DNA of 64,000 nt from Eledone cirrhosa (Eukaryota > Mollusca > Cephalopoda > Octopoda > Eledonidae): contig OZ024744.1 of assembly GCA_964016885.1 (NCBI GenBank), positions 22,617,298 to 22,681,297 on the forward strand, in the 5' to 3' direction. The notes below the pieces were generated by a model. It saw nothing but the letters and a program-made list of their open reading frames with translations, was not told where the DNA came from and made no database searches. Below are positions 1-10,872 of the stretch, in pieces. The first letter of the stretch is position 1. Each line of letters starts with the position of its first letter. The translations under genes and the position numbers were made by a program.

Positions 1-155
1 TGTGGGTATATATATATGTATGTATATATGCTTGTATGTATGCTTCTCTCTTTTAATTTTGAGTTTATTTTTGACTGGCCATCTTCCCGGTGGCAAAGCT
101 GTAAAGAAAAGGAAATTGTCGACGTCTCTGTTGTACTTGTTCATCTTTTGAATAT

Positions 156-1000
156 TTAGAATGTTTTACTTATTTTGAAAGTTCCAGCTATCACAGTCTT
201 TTGTAGTTTACGTCCTTTGTCCACAAATCCAAGTTCAGTTATACTTTGGTCCAAGCGGGTTGTTATATAATCTATAGCTCCAATAATAATGGTATGAAGC
301 TGAAGGTGTATATTGGATACTGGATCTGCAGACTCCTCATCAATGTTCCGTAGATGTCCTCCTTCTCTTGCATCATTTTTCTTACAACGTTGACACCAAG
401 TGGGTAGCTGACTTCTACAATAGAGCATGTTTTAATGTGTGGTCCCAAACAACAATATCAGGCCGGTTGTGCTTTAATTTGGTGGCAGATTTTATTTTCA
501 GGTCTCACCAGTATTCCTTAGTGCCACCTATCTCAACATATTCCCCCCTATTTGATTTGATTTTACTCTTCTGTAATGCCTTCCAGGTCGTTCTATCTAT
601 CATATCTTGTCTCATGGCAAGTTAATAACGAGAAGACATTTTTCACAGTTGGCAATAATATGGCTAACAACTTCAATCTTTGTTTTTCTCAGTCTACATT
701 TACTGTCAATTGATGACCTTCCTCTTTTGTGTAGTAGGTACTTGGTGGGGGTTTCTTGTTTCTGGATTGATTGGAAATATCCTTCAAAGTGGGATAAACT
801 TTTTAGAACTGTATGTGAGGCTTTTAGTATGGTTTTTCCCGTCTATAGTCGTTGATGTTCGTCTGAACAACCCATACACACCCATCTCAGTGAATTGGGC
901 TATTATTTGTTTTGTTTGAGTATTGAGTAATCTTCCAATATTCCTGGAAGAGATTAGGTTTTATTTTATGTCTTTCTTCTAGATCAGTGGCTATCCAAAT
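156..1000 (-). pseudogene. Decayed LINE 3' coding relic with restriction-like endonuclease motif
   Basis: Reading the minus strand and allowing frameshifts gives a continuous retrotransposon C-terminus. In order from about 850 down to 156 it shows a degenerate Cys/His knuckle (CRLR...HIIANC, second Cys lost), then KEYW..LK..., then RPDIVVWD at about 446-470, a frameshift, SIVEVSYP, and the last intact piece at 156-428 ending LGFVDKGRKLQKTVIAGT. The PDIVV and (I)VEVS pair fits the PD-(D/E)xK core of the restriction-like endonuclease that some non-LTR retrotransposons (R2/NeSL-type) carry downstream of RT. There is an in-frame stop (TGG TGA) and at least two frameshifts, so it is dead. The part beyond 850 is weaker. 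Clade assignment comes from memory of the family. Confidence 0.6.
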
Positions 1001-1128
1001 ATTATTTCCTTCATGCTCATAGACCTGGCAAGATGGCTGCTGACCTTTTTCTTGTGTTGAGGATGTTGTTTATCCGGGTCTCGTGTGAAGTTAATATAGA
1101 TTTTAGGCCCCGGCCACTCTGTACCTGA

Positions 1129-1420
1129 GAAATATAACATCCCCGTATCACCATTGATGTTTCCAGTAATACTGAACAGCTTGTGAGTCCTTACATCCTC
1201 AGAAATATAACATACCCGTATCACCATTGATGTTTCTAGTAATACTGAGCAGTTTGTAAGACCTTATATCCTTAGAAATATAACATACCCGTTTCACCAT
1301 TAAAGTTTACAGTAATACTGAACAGCTTGTGAGTCCTTATATCCTCAGAAATATAACATCCCCGTATCACCATTGATATTTCTAGTAATACTGAACAGCT
1401 TGTGAGTCTTTATATCCTTC
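1129..1420. repeat. 73-bp tandem repeat, four copies
   Basis: Units start at 1129, 1202, 1275 and 1348, each beginning GAAATATAACAT(C/A)CCCGT and ending near CTTATATCCT(C/T)A. The spacing is exactly 73 bp and copies differ at a few positions each. 73 is not a multiple of three and no conserved frame is visible, so it is treated as a non-coding minisatellite. Confidence 0.9.
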
Positions 1421-1793
1421 TGGTTTAGTTCTAGTAATGATAGTTCAGTCGGCGAAATGTTAGTATGGACAAACAAATGTTACATGGACGATGTGCTTGT
1501 AGTACGTTGGGAGTTCTGGTGACCATATTCTCTGGTCCTCACCTGAGATATACCTTGCTAGTCCTCTCTTTATTTAAGGATCCATCATATCTGACATTCT
1601 TGACCAAGATACCTGTAATTGTTTTATTTTCAAAAATGCACATTTGGTCACCCAAAATCCAATCCAATGTCTGTAGCAAATAGTGTAATGAGGTCTAATT
1701 ACTTTTTCATGTAATGATTGATATTTAGACCATACAACTTCAGGTGATCAACAAAAATAAAAGATGGGAGTAACTTTTGGATCCAATTCTATG

Positions 1794-1797
<4 letters not shown>
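1421..1797. other. Unassigned intergenic sequence
   Basis: No open frame with recognisable similarity, no repeat structure and no RNA motif seen. The small frame at 1465-1683 has no familiar motif. Confidence 0.5.
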
Positions 1798-1844
<47 letters not shown>

Positions 1845-1884
1845 TGTATGTATGTATGTATGTATGTATGTATGTATGTATGTA
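1798..1884. repeat. (ATGT)n microsatellite
   Basis: A nearly pure tetranucleotide tract follows a short TA-rich lead-in. Similar (ATGT)n tracts occur at 2293-2346 and 2667-2682. Confidence 0.95.
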
Positions 1885-1899
1885 TGAGAGATGACCCCT

Positions 1900-2346
1900 T
1901 AGCCTTTGTCAAGGCAGAATTTTAGGAGAAGGAAAACTCTGATATAACACCTGCAACCCTGATGGTATCCAATGATGTTGACTTGTTCTTCTTTTTGGTA
2001 AATATCATCTTCGTTAAGAGAGTGGGACTGGCTTTGTGCAGTGCCTTTGCTCACTATAAAAGCTTCACGGCACAGGCATTGCTTTATATCTGGATATCTC
2101 TCTGCACTTGTCGTCACATGGTACCATGGGCCCAGCACTATGTGTCAATAATTGTCACAAGTGTAGTGTTTGTACCAGAGTTTTCAAGTCGCTGGCTGGA
2201 GTAAAATGTCACACTCGTTCAGCGCATCGGTAGGGGTTCTCCTACATGGATATAAAGTAGTGGCCGTACTCGAAAACGAGTTGGCAGCCACCATGTATGT
2301 ATGTATGTATGTATGTATGTATGTATGTATGTATGTATGTATGTAT
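1900..2346 (+). repeat. Interspersed repeat copy 1, ending in (ATGT)n
   Basis: This stretch aligns with 2905-3190. Shared landmarks are AATG(AT)GTTGAC, AGAGAGTGGGA(C/T)TGG, a GTGCA...CTT..A block and a common 3' end GAGTT(G/T)GCAGCCA followed by a TATGTATG tract. In this copy the tail is a pure (ATGT)n run at 2293-2346. Two divergent copies with the same end point suggest a dispersed element whose 3' end is or seeds a microsatellite. The family is not recognised and no coding frame is supported. Confidence 0.55.
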
Positions 2347-2904
2347 CTCGCTCACATCTCACCCAGGTCGGATGGTCTGTATCTCTCGTCCATGATTTCA
2401 CCAAGCTTAAGCTTATAGATATCCTGTACTTGTCTCTTCCTATCTTTCCGTTGCAATACCATCTTTGTTTGTTGACATGTCTCGCTCGCTTCACCCTATT
2501 TTACTTGTCCCAATAACTTTATTTAGTTATTGCTCGCACCAACCAGAGGTATATGATTTTTAAAGCGATGAAATACCAATGAAGGTTGGAAGATCACTGA
2601 TGAAGGACTAATTTTATTCATATGTAACCCATGTGCAACCACGCAACACTCCATTTTTCTTACATGTATGTATGTATGTATATAGAAGTCGCTCTCGAGT
2701 GATACTGGTAACATGTAACCCAATACAACCTGTCTCATGGTCGGATCGTCGGCGACTAAACCGGCAACCCCACCAAACTTGCTTGGTGAGGAGGGTGGTA
2801 TTTGAAATACAAGACCCGGCAAAAGGTGGAGGAACTCAGCAACGTCAACGGCCATCCAAATAGCATTTTTTTCACCTGGGAGTGAAAGATCCCCAGTTGT
2901 TGTC
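2347..2904. other. Unassigned, repeat-like sequence
   Basis: There is a short (TATG) run at 2667-2682 and a compositionally unusual block at 2750-2860 (GGCAACCCCACC...CTTGGTGAGGAGGGTGG) containing a weak inverted repeat. The 127-codon frame on the minus strand (2523-2906) has no family motif, so I do not call it a gene. Confidence 0.4.
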
Positions 2905-3190
2905 ACAAACCCTTTTTTAAGAGTGGGACACTATGAAAAGAAAAAAAAAGCCTGCAGCTTAAGAAGTATCTGATAATGTTGACCAGTTCACCTTTTCGGG
3001 TAGTGTTTTCAATGCTCAGAGAGTGGGATTGGTCGAGTGCACTTAAATAACCTTCAAAGCACATGTATTATTTGTTCAGGATATGTTACAGGTTCGTGTG
3101 GCTGGCCGTAGCCTAAAAGTGTACCAAACTATAATCTGACAAGCGGTTTCAGTTCTCTTAACAGAGTTTGCAGCCATTATGTATGTATGC
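2905..3190 (+). repeat. Interspersed repeat copy 2, ending in TATGTATG
   Basis: Partner of 1900-2346. It ends in GAGTTTGCAGCCATTATGTATG at the same relative position, but its tetranucleotide tail is short and degenerate and dissolves into TATG/TATA-rich sequence up to about 3440. Confidence 0.5.
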
Positions 3191-3441
3191 TCTTCTGGTT
3201 TTATAATTTCACAAATTATGTATGCATGTAAGTATGTATGTACGGACGGACGTATAAATGAATCCATGGATATATGTATCATGAATATATTTATGTATGC
3301 AAACATGCATGTATACTTGTTTGTATGTATGCAGTATGTATATATATTTACGTGCTTGTATATATATGCATATGCATGTATACACATATGTTTGTATATA
3401 TACTGTATGTATAAATTGTTTGTATATGGGTTTGAATGTAG

Positions 3442-3584
<143 letters not shown>

Positions 3585-3719
3585 CAATACAAAAACAGGG
3601 ACAGCGGGTATTTACTCAAATGCGTATAAACTGAATGTAAACTGGTAAGAATAAACAATAACATAAATAAGAACACGATTGCCCAATAGGTGAGGGTAGC
3701 AGTAAAGAGTAATTTAGGG

Positions 3720-4925
3720 AGCCCCACAACTTCCGAACCACTATAGTCGCCAAGAGCACCGGAAGATGAACCTCTCTTCTCTAAACTCTCCAGCCTACAG
3801 GAGCATGGCCAGAGTAGACCCACTTACACGGGACATACTCCCCACATTCACCCACCTTTCAGCAAATGTACCGGGTAGCAGCACTTCCCACTCCACCCTC
3901 ATATTTATTTCCAAGTGGAACTTATGTCCTTTCTGTCTGGTCTACCGTATTCTCTACAGTCACAAGACAAAAGAAAGCTGTCTATCCTTTTCGTCAAAGA
4001 AAGCAGCGGGATTATCTTCACGTTGGACTCGATAGATATCCGGATCCGTCCTGCACGTGATAATAGCTTTTCGATTAAGTTTGACAATTCAGTAATGCAA
4101 GGACATTGAACGAGTGTGCGAAGAAGTGTTTCGTCGATTTGTGCGCATCTCCATTTGAAAGTCTGAAAACGCTTCCGTGCCTCTAGAACTTGTCTCAAAC
4201 TTGGTCGATGCCTAGAGTCTCCCCAAGAATGCCGTCGCTCCTGTGGCCTTTTCTTCTTTATAGAAGGCTAACCTGAAAATCCCAGTGACCCTATCGCATG
4301 ACTGGTAGAGGGCTGTGAGCGCTTCGCAAAATTCCAGATGCTAGGTGACCAGTCTCAGTCTTCACTTCATTCAAGTTTCCAGCTCAGTCAAAGAGACGAG
4401 CTGTGGAAAGATGAGTCTAACAAAGAGTAACCACACCTATTTACAGTTTAGCAATATTTGTAATTACCTTAACTTCAGCGGATGTCTGTGTCTAAATGGC
4501 CACGGCATACTAAACACGTCATGCAAAGTGTGTTGGCAGCAAATGCACCACCTGATCCGTGGAAAATAACCCTTCCACAAGGAGAAAACAGGTGTTTCCA
4601 TCTGGTGAGACGGGAACTGGGACAAGGCACGTCTACCCAGCGGTGATACATAACGGAGGCGATGTATGCGTTCGCCAGCTCTGCTCGACCATTCATAGAT
4701 AGCTTCCACTCGATCCATTTCAAGGTGGGAATAACAACCCTGTTAGCTATCTACGTCTCCCCCTTTGAAGGTCTGAATCAAACCAAACACCAAGTAACTT
4801 AACCGCCCGGAACGACGCTGTTGAACGACATTGCCCTACTACTCCAGGTGTTGAGCTGCAAACCAACCGACTTGTCTCGGTTAATCTTTTCTTCTGCCAA
4901 CTTTTCACCGTACCTTTAATAATCA
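3720..4925 (-). pseudogene. Tx1/L1-like LINE copy A, heavily decayed
   Basis: The minus strand carries scrambled pieces of the same protein as the intact copy at 11387-14170. Around 4475-4723 it reads WKLSMNGRAELANAYIASVM, matching CKLSLKGRAEVANTYIASVI there. Around 3905-4198 it reads ETLLRTLVQC...LLSRAGRIRISIES, matching ETVAHALVHC...LLSRVGPIRLTTES. Nucleotide similarity extends through the 3' end near 3750-3900 and up to about 4925, where the RT part stops. Only the C-terminal third of ORF2 is present, in several frames and with many stops. It is the oldest of the three copies in the window, judging by divergence. Confidence 0.8.
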
Positions 4926-5088
4926 TGTCATTGGTATGTTTACATAAACAAATGTGCCATTTTTAAAGTTATCATTCAGAGAACGAATTGAATGATTTCC
5001 TTCCGAATCATTTAAAGATAAATGTCCTCTATGGGAAATGTTTCTGGTCCTTTCCTTTATGGAAAAAACTTAATAAACAAAGTCCTTA

Positions 5089-5090
<2 letters not shown>

Positions 5091-5171
<81 letters not shown>

Positions 5172-5202
5172 GAGACACGCACACACTCACAAACATACAC
5201 TT

Positions 5203-5235
<33 letters not shown>
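5091..5235. repeat. Compound (TC)n-(AC)n-(TC)n-(TA)n microsatellite
   Basis: About 60 bp of pure TC (5091-5150) is followed by about 20 bp of AC, an interruption, then TC (5203-5218) and TA (5219-5234). It directly precedes the 5' leader of LINE copy B. Confidence 0.95.
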
Positions 5236-5236
<1 letters not shown>

Positions 5237-5337
5237 CGCATAGTATAGACGCGTACAACATCAGCTCCTTCCTTTTTGAATTTTTACCTATTGATAGTAA
5301 GTGTTTGTTTCTTTATTGTGTTGTCTTCGTGTCTTTT

Positions 5338-5400
5338 GACCACCCGGCTAGGTCTGTAGACGGGTGGTCATCGTATTTTTACCCCTTTTGGGGGTAAAAA
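5338..5400 (+). promoter_or_regulatory. Two perfect hairpins in LINE copy B leader
   Basis: Hairpin 1 pairs GACCACCCG (5338-5346) with CGGGTGGTC (5361-5369), 9 bp with a 14-nt loop. Hairpin 2 pairs TTTTTACCCC (5376-5385) with GGGGTAAAAA (5391-5400), 10 bp with a 5-nt loop. They lie about 170-235 bases upstream of the ORF1 ATG. Function is unknown; leader structure for translation or packaging is a guess. Confidence 0.6.
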
Positions 5401-5572
5401 CTACTCCTAAAACTTTTTTGCTGACTCACATGGTAAAAAATTAACGCCATGTCTGTAGCACGTGTGAACGAAAACGCCACGCTCACTAAGGAAGAAGAGA
5501 GAAAGAAGCACGCGGTACAAAGCGCTTTGCTTTCCCGCTTCTACGTTTTAAAAGACATTGTAAAAAGGTGAT

Positions 5573-6651
5573 ATGCCGGACAAACAAGTAAATACGGGTG
5601 CAAACCCAATTAATTACAACAAAAACACTAACAATGACAAAAACAACACACCAAATGAGAAAGACAACAACAACAAAAATGAAAATAACTCAAACTACGA
5701 GAAACCGAACAACTCAAACACCAACAACGAAAACAAAATATCTTTTGCACAGACTACTAAAAAATCAGTCACCTATGTGCTTGAGGATATAACAAATGCT
5801 AAAGAAATGCTTGAAAAAGCAAAAAATTATGTATCTTTTGGCGAAAATAATTCGCCCCCAGAACTAAACAAACAGGTGGAATTACGAACTGTTGTATTCC
5901 GTACAATTGCCAACAAAACAAGAAAACCAGAACAACCATCTCAAGCTGAAATTCAGTTGGTCCTGAAAGAGGCTATGAAAGACATTATTTTCATACAAAA
6001 GGATAAACTCTATGGGAGTTTATCCATATTGATGAAAGACGAATTGGCGGCGAAAAAATATTGTGTCGCCAATTCGTTCCACGCATTACACCTTTTTTCC
6101 AACCTACATGGGTAAAAAAACCCCAAAGAATTTGGATAAGCACCATCACCCCAAACATAAACTACTGGTGGTTACTAACCGGTTTCCTCAACTTGGACGA
6201 GGGCAACCTAATTTCAATAGGGAAGGCATCCAGCGACGCGTTCAGTGGAACGAGCATCGAAGTTCTGACCCAAATAAGGCCAGAACGTATCGCCCAAATC
6301 CCTGAACGCGTCATACTGGATGACCATACCCACCTCAACATTATTGTAGAGGGTAGGCGTCCCTCCTGTTACCTCTGTGGCGACAGAGGTCACCTGAGGG
6401 CTGCCTGTCCCCAGCTCACACCGAAAAAAACATTGTTACCAACACCCCAACAACAACATCAAAAACAACCAACACCACCACCACCACCCCAACAACAACA
6501 ACAAAAACAACCACAACAACGACAAAAAAAACAACAACACCACAACAACAAACACGTGAAAAAACAACACAGAACACTGACCCACTCAACACCTCCCCAC
6601 CCAAAACAAATACAAAAACACACACACCGCAAACACTACCAGAAAATATAG
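5573..6651 (+). pseudogene. LINE ORF1 (gag-like) with one CCHC zinc knuckle, frameshifted
   Basis: The first frame (5573-6115, 180 codons) starts MPDKQVNTGAN, runs through an Asn/Lys/Thr-rich region of about 60 residues and then a helical, charged region. It reads into noise near 6060. The next frame, shifted by -1, continues VPRITPFFQPTWVKKPQRIW and reaches a knuckle CYLCGDRGHLRAAC (C-x2-C-x4-H-x4-C) at about 6370-6411, then a Gln/Pro/Thr-rich tail of poly-CAA origin. Gag-like ORF1 proteins with such knuckles bind the element RNA. The switch sits on an A6 run (6053-6058); a single-base deletion is the simplest reason, programmed slippage is less likely because the run lacks a canonical heptamer. 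There is no TATA box in view. Confidence 0.7.
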
Positions 6652-7228
6652 CCCTCCCACCCAACAAGGAAGACGAACCCCTTTCGTCGCAAGACGAAAA
6701 AGATCCCTTCCAAATAGTAAAAAGAAAGAAGATAGGCGCACCACAGACACACTTATTAACATAAACCCTCCCCAAGAGAAAACAAACTATATACAAACCA
6801 CCCCTCCCCGTCACACATCACTAACTGCAACGCAAAAAAAGACTTTACAATATACATACATGAACACAGACAACAAAGAACTAATGAACACAATTTCGTC
6901 AAACCCTTCGGTCCAAACTGAAGGGCCTAACATTCTAACTGCTGTGGGACTACCTCATTTACAAATGATTAAAGTCCCAATGAATTTATATAAAACATTG
7001 AAAATAAATTTCACGGAGGACGTGGGCCTCCCTGCACCAAGCCAATCAACCGCGTCCTCCTAAAAAATTTCCCCACCTCCTACCCAGACACCCACTCAAC
7101 TACAAAACGCCAACCCCACAACACACTGATGCCCCTACACTTCCACAAACTACCACCCCACACAACAAGCCATCCCCCACCCTCATTGAAATTGAGCGGC
7201 CCACTCCCCGGTACGCAGAGAGGTAAGT
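6652..7228 (+). other. Rest of ORF1 region up to the deletion junction
   Basis: A/C-rich sequence with short frames (for example 6860-7063), none with a recognised motif. It ends abruptly where homology to copy C begins at about 7228 (CTTGTTCCCCGAT). The missing ORF1-ORF2 junction, endonuclease and RT N-terminus would lie here in a complete element. Confidence 0.5.
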
Positions 7229-9214
7229 GCTTGTTCCCCGATTTCCTCGAGGCTGTCTACTGCAACTGGCAACAGAATGGGAGAATTCCCTGTTCTGTGA
7301 CCAAGGGCGTAGTCACGCTAGTGAGTAAGGACGAGAACAAGGGGGACGAAATATGTAACTTCAGGCCCATAACTCTGCTAAATACAGAGTTACAGATTTT
7401 GGCCAAGGTGTTAGCAAAGAGGTTGGCGCTTGTCGTGGGCAACCTGGTGGGAGATGCGCAGACATGTACTATCCCGTCCAGGTCCATCCACGACAACCTA
7501 CACTTTATGCGATACATCATAGAGAGGATTGGGAACGAATCCGGCTTTGGTGGGGCCCTCATCAACTTGGATCAATCTAAGGCGTTCGATAGGGTCGACC
7601 ACGGTTACCTGGCTGCGGTGCTAGCGGCGGCAGGCTTCGGACCCGTTTTCAGGGGCTTGATCAATGCTATGCACAGCAGCCGCATCTGCTCTCGGAGCCG
7701 TTCGAAATCGCGCGGTCCATCCGACAAGGGTGCCCTCTCTCCTCCCTTCTGAATGTATTGACTCTCGATCCACTATTGCGGAAGTTGGAGTTGTTGCAGG
7801 GCATCCCTTTGGAACCGGGATTGCGGAAAGCGGTGTCGGCCTACGCCGTGACGTAACAATACTGGTGTCGACCGCCTCGGGAATCGGGGCGATTCGCACC
7901 TTACTGGAGGAGTACGAAAGATTTACAGGGACTAAGCTGAACCGGGACAAGTCGATCGGGTTGCAACTCGGCACGTGGAAGGGCAAATCGATGCCCTCCG
8001 ATTGTGTCGTCGGGCGCTGGACGGAGGGCCCCGTGAAGTTGCTCGGGGTCTGGTTCGGACCAGACCTACTGGTGGAGAAGAACTGGGGTGAGGTAACGAA
8101 CAGGGTGTTTGCACTAACCCAGAAGTGGGCCGAGTGCAAACTATCCCTGAACGGTCAGGCGGAGGTGGCGAACACTTATATAGCGTCCGTCATCTCCTAC
8201 CGCCTGACCGTCGTGCCTTGCCCAAGGGAAAGACTCACCAAAATGGAGCGCATTCTTCCTATGGAAGAAGCGGGACTCTTTGGTGAGGAGATCCATCTGC
8301 TGTCAATACTCTTCGAAATGAGGGCTGGGACTGACGTGGCTGCTGATGCGTAAACACGAATTAAGGCTACGGCACCTTCAGGTATTCCTCACCGGTCAAC
8401 CGGTGTGGGCGCCGTTTGTGAGACGAACCTTTCCGAGATTCGTCTCACTCACCGAGCTGCAATCCTGGGTCAAGCAAAGACCATGAAAACTGGGCGCCTG
8501 CCACACCGAGTGTGCCCAGGCGCTCACGGTTCTCTGGCAGGCGGACCCGGCTATCAGTGGAGACTCCACCTCGACATTCTATAGATGCCTGGTACGCAGC
8601 AGGTGCGACGACGCCCTCGGAGACGCCCTAGGCATGGAGGAAGACGAACTGGCCAGCCTGTTCGGTAGGATATTTAGCCCGGGACCTATGGACAACTTCC
8701 AGAGGTCCCTGGCCTAGCAGTGCTACCGAGGGGCTTTTCCCGTTCGAGAAAAGCTCTACAGACACGGGCGCCCGGGTAGCGACCCCTCGAAAAAGATCTG
8801 TCCCAGATGCGTGCGCGACGAGGAAACCGTCGCGCATGCATTGGTACACTGCCCGGGTGTCGCCAATCTGTGGGGCTGTGTCGAAAGACTGCTGTCACGG
8901 GTGGGACCTATCCGGTTGACCACCGAGTCCATTATAACGATCAAGCCACCTCCCCCTTCAAAAATGAAGGAGAGGCGGTGTTTCTGTGCGTAATAATCAT
9001 GGTGAAAGAGGTTGTATGGTGGACTCGTTTGAAAGGACTGAGGTCAGACACCTTTCTCTCTGACCAACAACTGGTCCTTTTCTTCCGATATCATTTTGGA
9101 AGAAGGATCAGGATGGAGAGAGAGGCGCTCCGCCCCAGCCAGTTTTATGAAAGATGGGTGAAAGAGGTGAGAATGGCCCGTGTGAATGGGCCTTCTCTCT
9201 ATATCAGCCTGTAG
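7229..9214 (+). pseudogene. LINE ORF2 reverse transcriptase and C-terminus, copy B, broken
   Basis: The frame at 7229-7690 matches the intact RT of copy C almost word for word (EAVYCNWQQNGRIPC, NFRPITLLNTELQILAK, INLDQSKAFDRVDHGYL). Near 7690 a deletion of about 25 bases removes part of the segment before motif B. At 7840-7860 the catalytic YADD is destroyed: the bases read TACGCCGTGACGTAA, losing one Asp codon and adding a stop. Downstream, LGVWFGPDLLVEKNWGEVTN and the C-terminal ETVAHALVHCPGVANLWG knuckle region are clear but sit in several frames with stops. The final residues, NGPSLYISL and a TAG at about 9214, match copy C. Confidence 0.88.
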
Positions 9215-9420
9215 GTGAAAAAGATGGAAGAACAAGGGAGCACCCTCTCTCTCTGTGCTCCTGAGGAGAAGGGTTGCACACTTTTTCGCCTCCTCCCTAT
9301 TGAGGACTTTATTGTTAATTTTATATTTATTTGTTTTTTTTTACTCGTTCTTTTGTGTAAACTCCCCCTTTGTATTTGTCCCCTTCTTTTACGCCCTCGT
9401 GGCAATAAATAGAAACATAT

Positions 9421-9505
9421 CTATATATATCTATCTATCTATATATATATATAGATAGATAGATATATATAGATATATATAGATATATATATATATATAT
9501 ATATT
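9421..9505. repeat. (TATC)n/(TA)n tract at the LINE 3' end
   Basis: The tract starts immediately after the LINE end GAAACATATC and consists of ATAGATAT/TATC words and TA repeats, with an internal inverted symmetry around 9440-9460. The start of the repeat is continuous with the element's terminal TATC. Confidence 0.9.
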
Positions 9506-9581
9506 TATCCATTCCTTTTCTTCTCTTTCTCTTTGTGTCAAACCACACATTTTCTGTCTCCCTGTTCCTTCGCCTTTCCCT

Positions 9582-9589
9582 GTTTATAC

Positions 9590-9657
<68 letters not shown>

Positions 9658-9666
9658 TCTCTCTCC

Positions 9667-9701
<35 letters not shown>

Positions 9702-9985
9702 CCTCATAGACATATCTTTCCATTTCTGTCTCTTTCTCTCTGCATCTATTTATGTATTTCTTCTCCTCTCAACCTTTCTCTCTCTTTCATATATACACCG
9801 GCATTCTTTTTGCATGACCCTCTCTCTCTCTCTTTCTCTTTCCCTCTCTTTCTCTTTCCCTCTCTCCCTCTATCTTTCGCTCCCCCTTTCTCTCTCTCTC
9901 TTTTTCGCTTTCTCCCCCTCCCTCTCCTTCTATCTCTCTCTCTCACTATCTCTCCCCCCCTCACTCTTCATATTTCTCTCTCTCC
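9582..9985. repeat. TC-rich simple repeat region
   Basis: Pure (TC)n at about 9587-9652 grades into imperfect CT/CCCT/TTTC sequence to about 9985. Long Ser/Leu or Arg/Glu frames across it are compositional. A homopurine-homopyrimidine tract of this length is a potential triplex (H-DNA) former. Confidence 0.93.
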
Positions 9986-10469
9986 CTCACTCTGCCATTT
10001 TGTACCGGACGAAATAGCTAATTTCTTCTTTCTACCAAATCACTTGAAATAGTAGACTACTAACCAAGCCAGAGGAGAGATGCTTTATTTAACAAACATC
10101 AATCATGCTTTTCTTCTTGTCCAGGGAAAACTACTCCGTGTGTCGATCGCCTAAATACTCTGACCGATGCTAATAACACTTGTACATTTCACTGTTGCCG
10201 TATATTTGATTACTATCTCAACGTTTCATATACAACTTTATACTTGGTGTCAACCGACAGACAATCAAACCATTAATACTCTTTCTCCAAATAATCCATG
10301 ATTGGTCACTTCAAAACTAATAAACATCTTTCTTTCTAAACTTTCTATAAAAAAAACACCACCACAACACATAAACACCACCACACTCATCCTACCTTAC
10401 TATGTCTTCTCATCAACTACACTGCTATCCTCCCCCTCTCTCGCTGACTCTCTCTCACTCTCGCTCTCT
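9986..10469. other. Unassigned intergenic sequence
   Basis: No supported frame, RNA motif or internal repeat seen. A short A-run and CAC-rich words occur at 10348-10390. Confidence 0.5.
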
Positions 10470-10682
<213 letters not shown>

Positions 10683-10760
10683 CAGATAGGAGATGGTAAA
10701 ATCCACCTAGACCATTACTCACCAGAGTACTCGATACTTGGTGTAGTAAAGTGGGTAATA

Positions 10761-10872
10761 TGAAAAGATTCAGGACCCCTACAGCTGAGCTCTGGCCGTT
10801 TCAACAACTAAATCCGAAAGCGGATCTAGCAGTCGAAACGGCCAGAGCTCGGCCGTAGGGGTCCTGAATTTT

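Larger units (their letters stand above)
5330..9420 (+). mobile_element. Tx1/L1-like LINE copy B, internally deleted
   Basis: This plus-strand copy holds, in order, a leader with two perfect hairpins, ORF1 with one zinc knuckle (5573-6651), a low-complexity stretch, a deletion junction near 7228, the RT and C-terminal part of ORF2 (7229-9214), a 3' UTR, and an end at GTGGCAATAAATAGAAAC with an AATAAA signal (about 9399-9418). The endonuclease domain and the first 250 or so residues seen in copy C are missing. The 3' end is shared with copy C (GTGGCAAATAAAAGAAAC there), which fixes the family boundary. The 5' boundary is uncertain and may lie at about 5236. Many stops and frameshifts make it inactive. 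Confidence 0.85.

Noticed and set aside
2591..2620. Hammerhead core word CTGATGA near 2597
   Set aside because: No GAAA with pairing stems downstream.
2523..2906. 127-codon minus-strand gene
   Set aside because: No family motif, overlaps repeat-like sequence and a TATG run.
9535..10017. 160-codon Ser/Leu-rich frame
   Set aside because: Translation of TC-rich simple sequence.
10768..10869. Bidirectional transcription terminator
   Set aside because: The arms are far longer than terminators and the genome is eukaryotic; kept as a foldback element instead.
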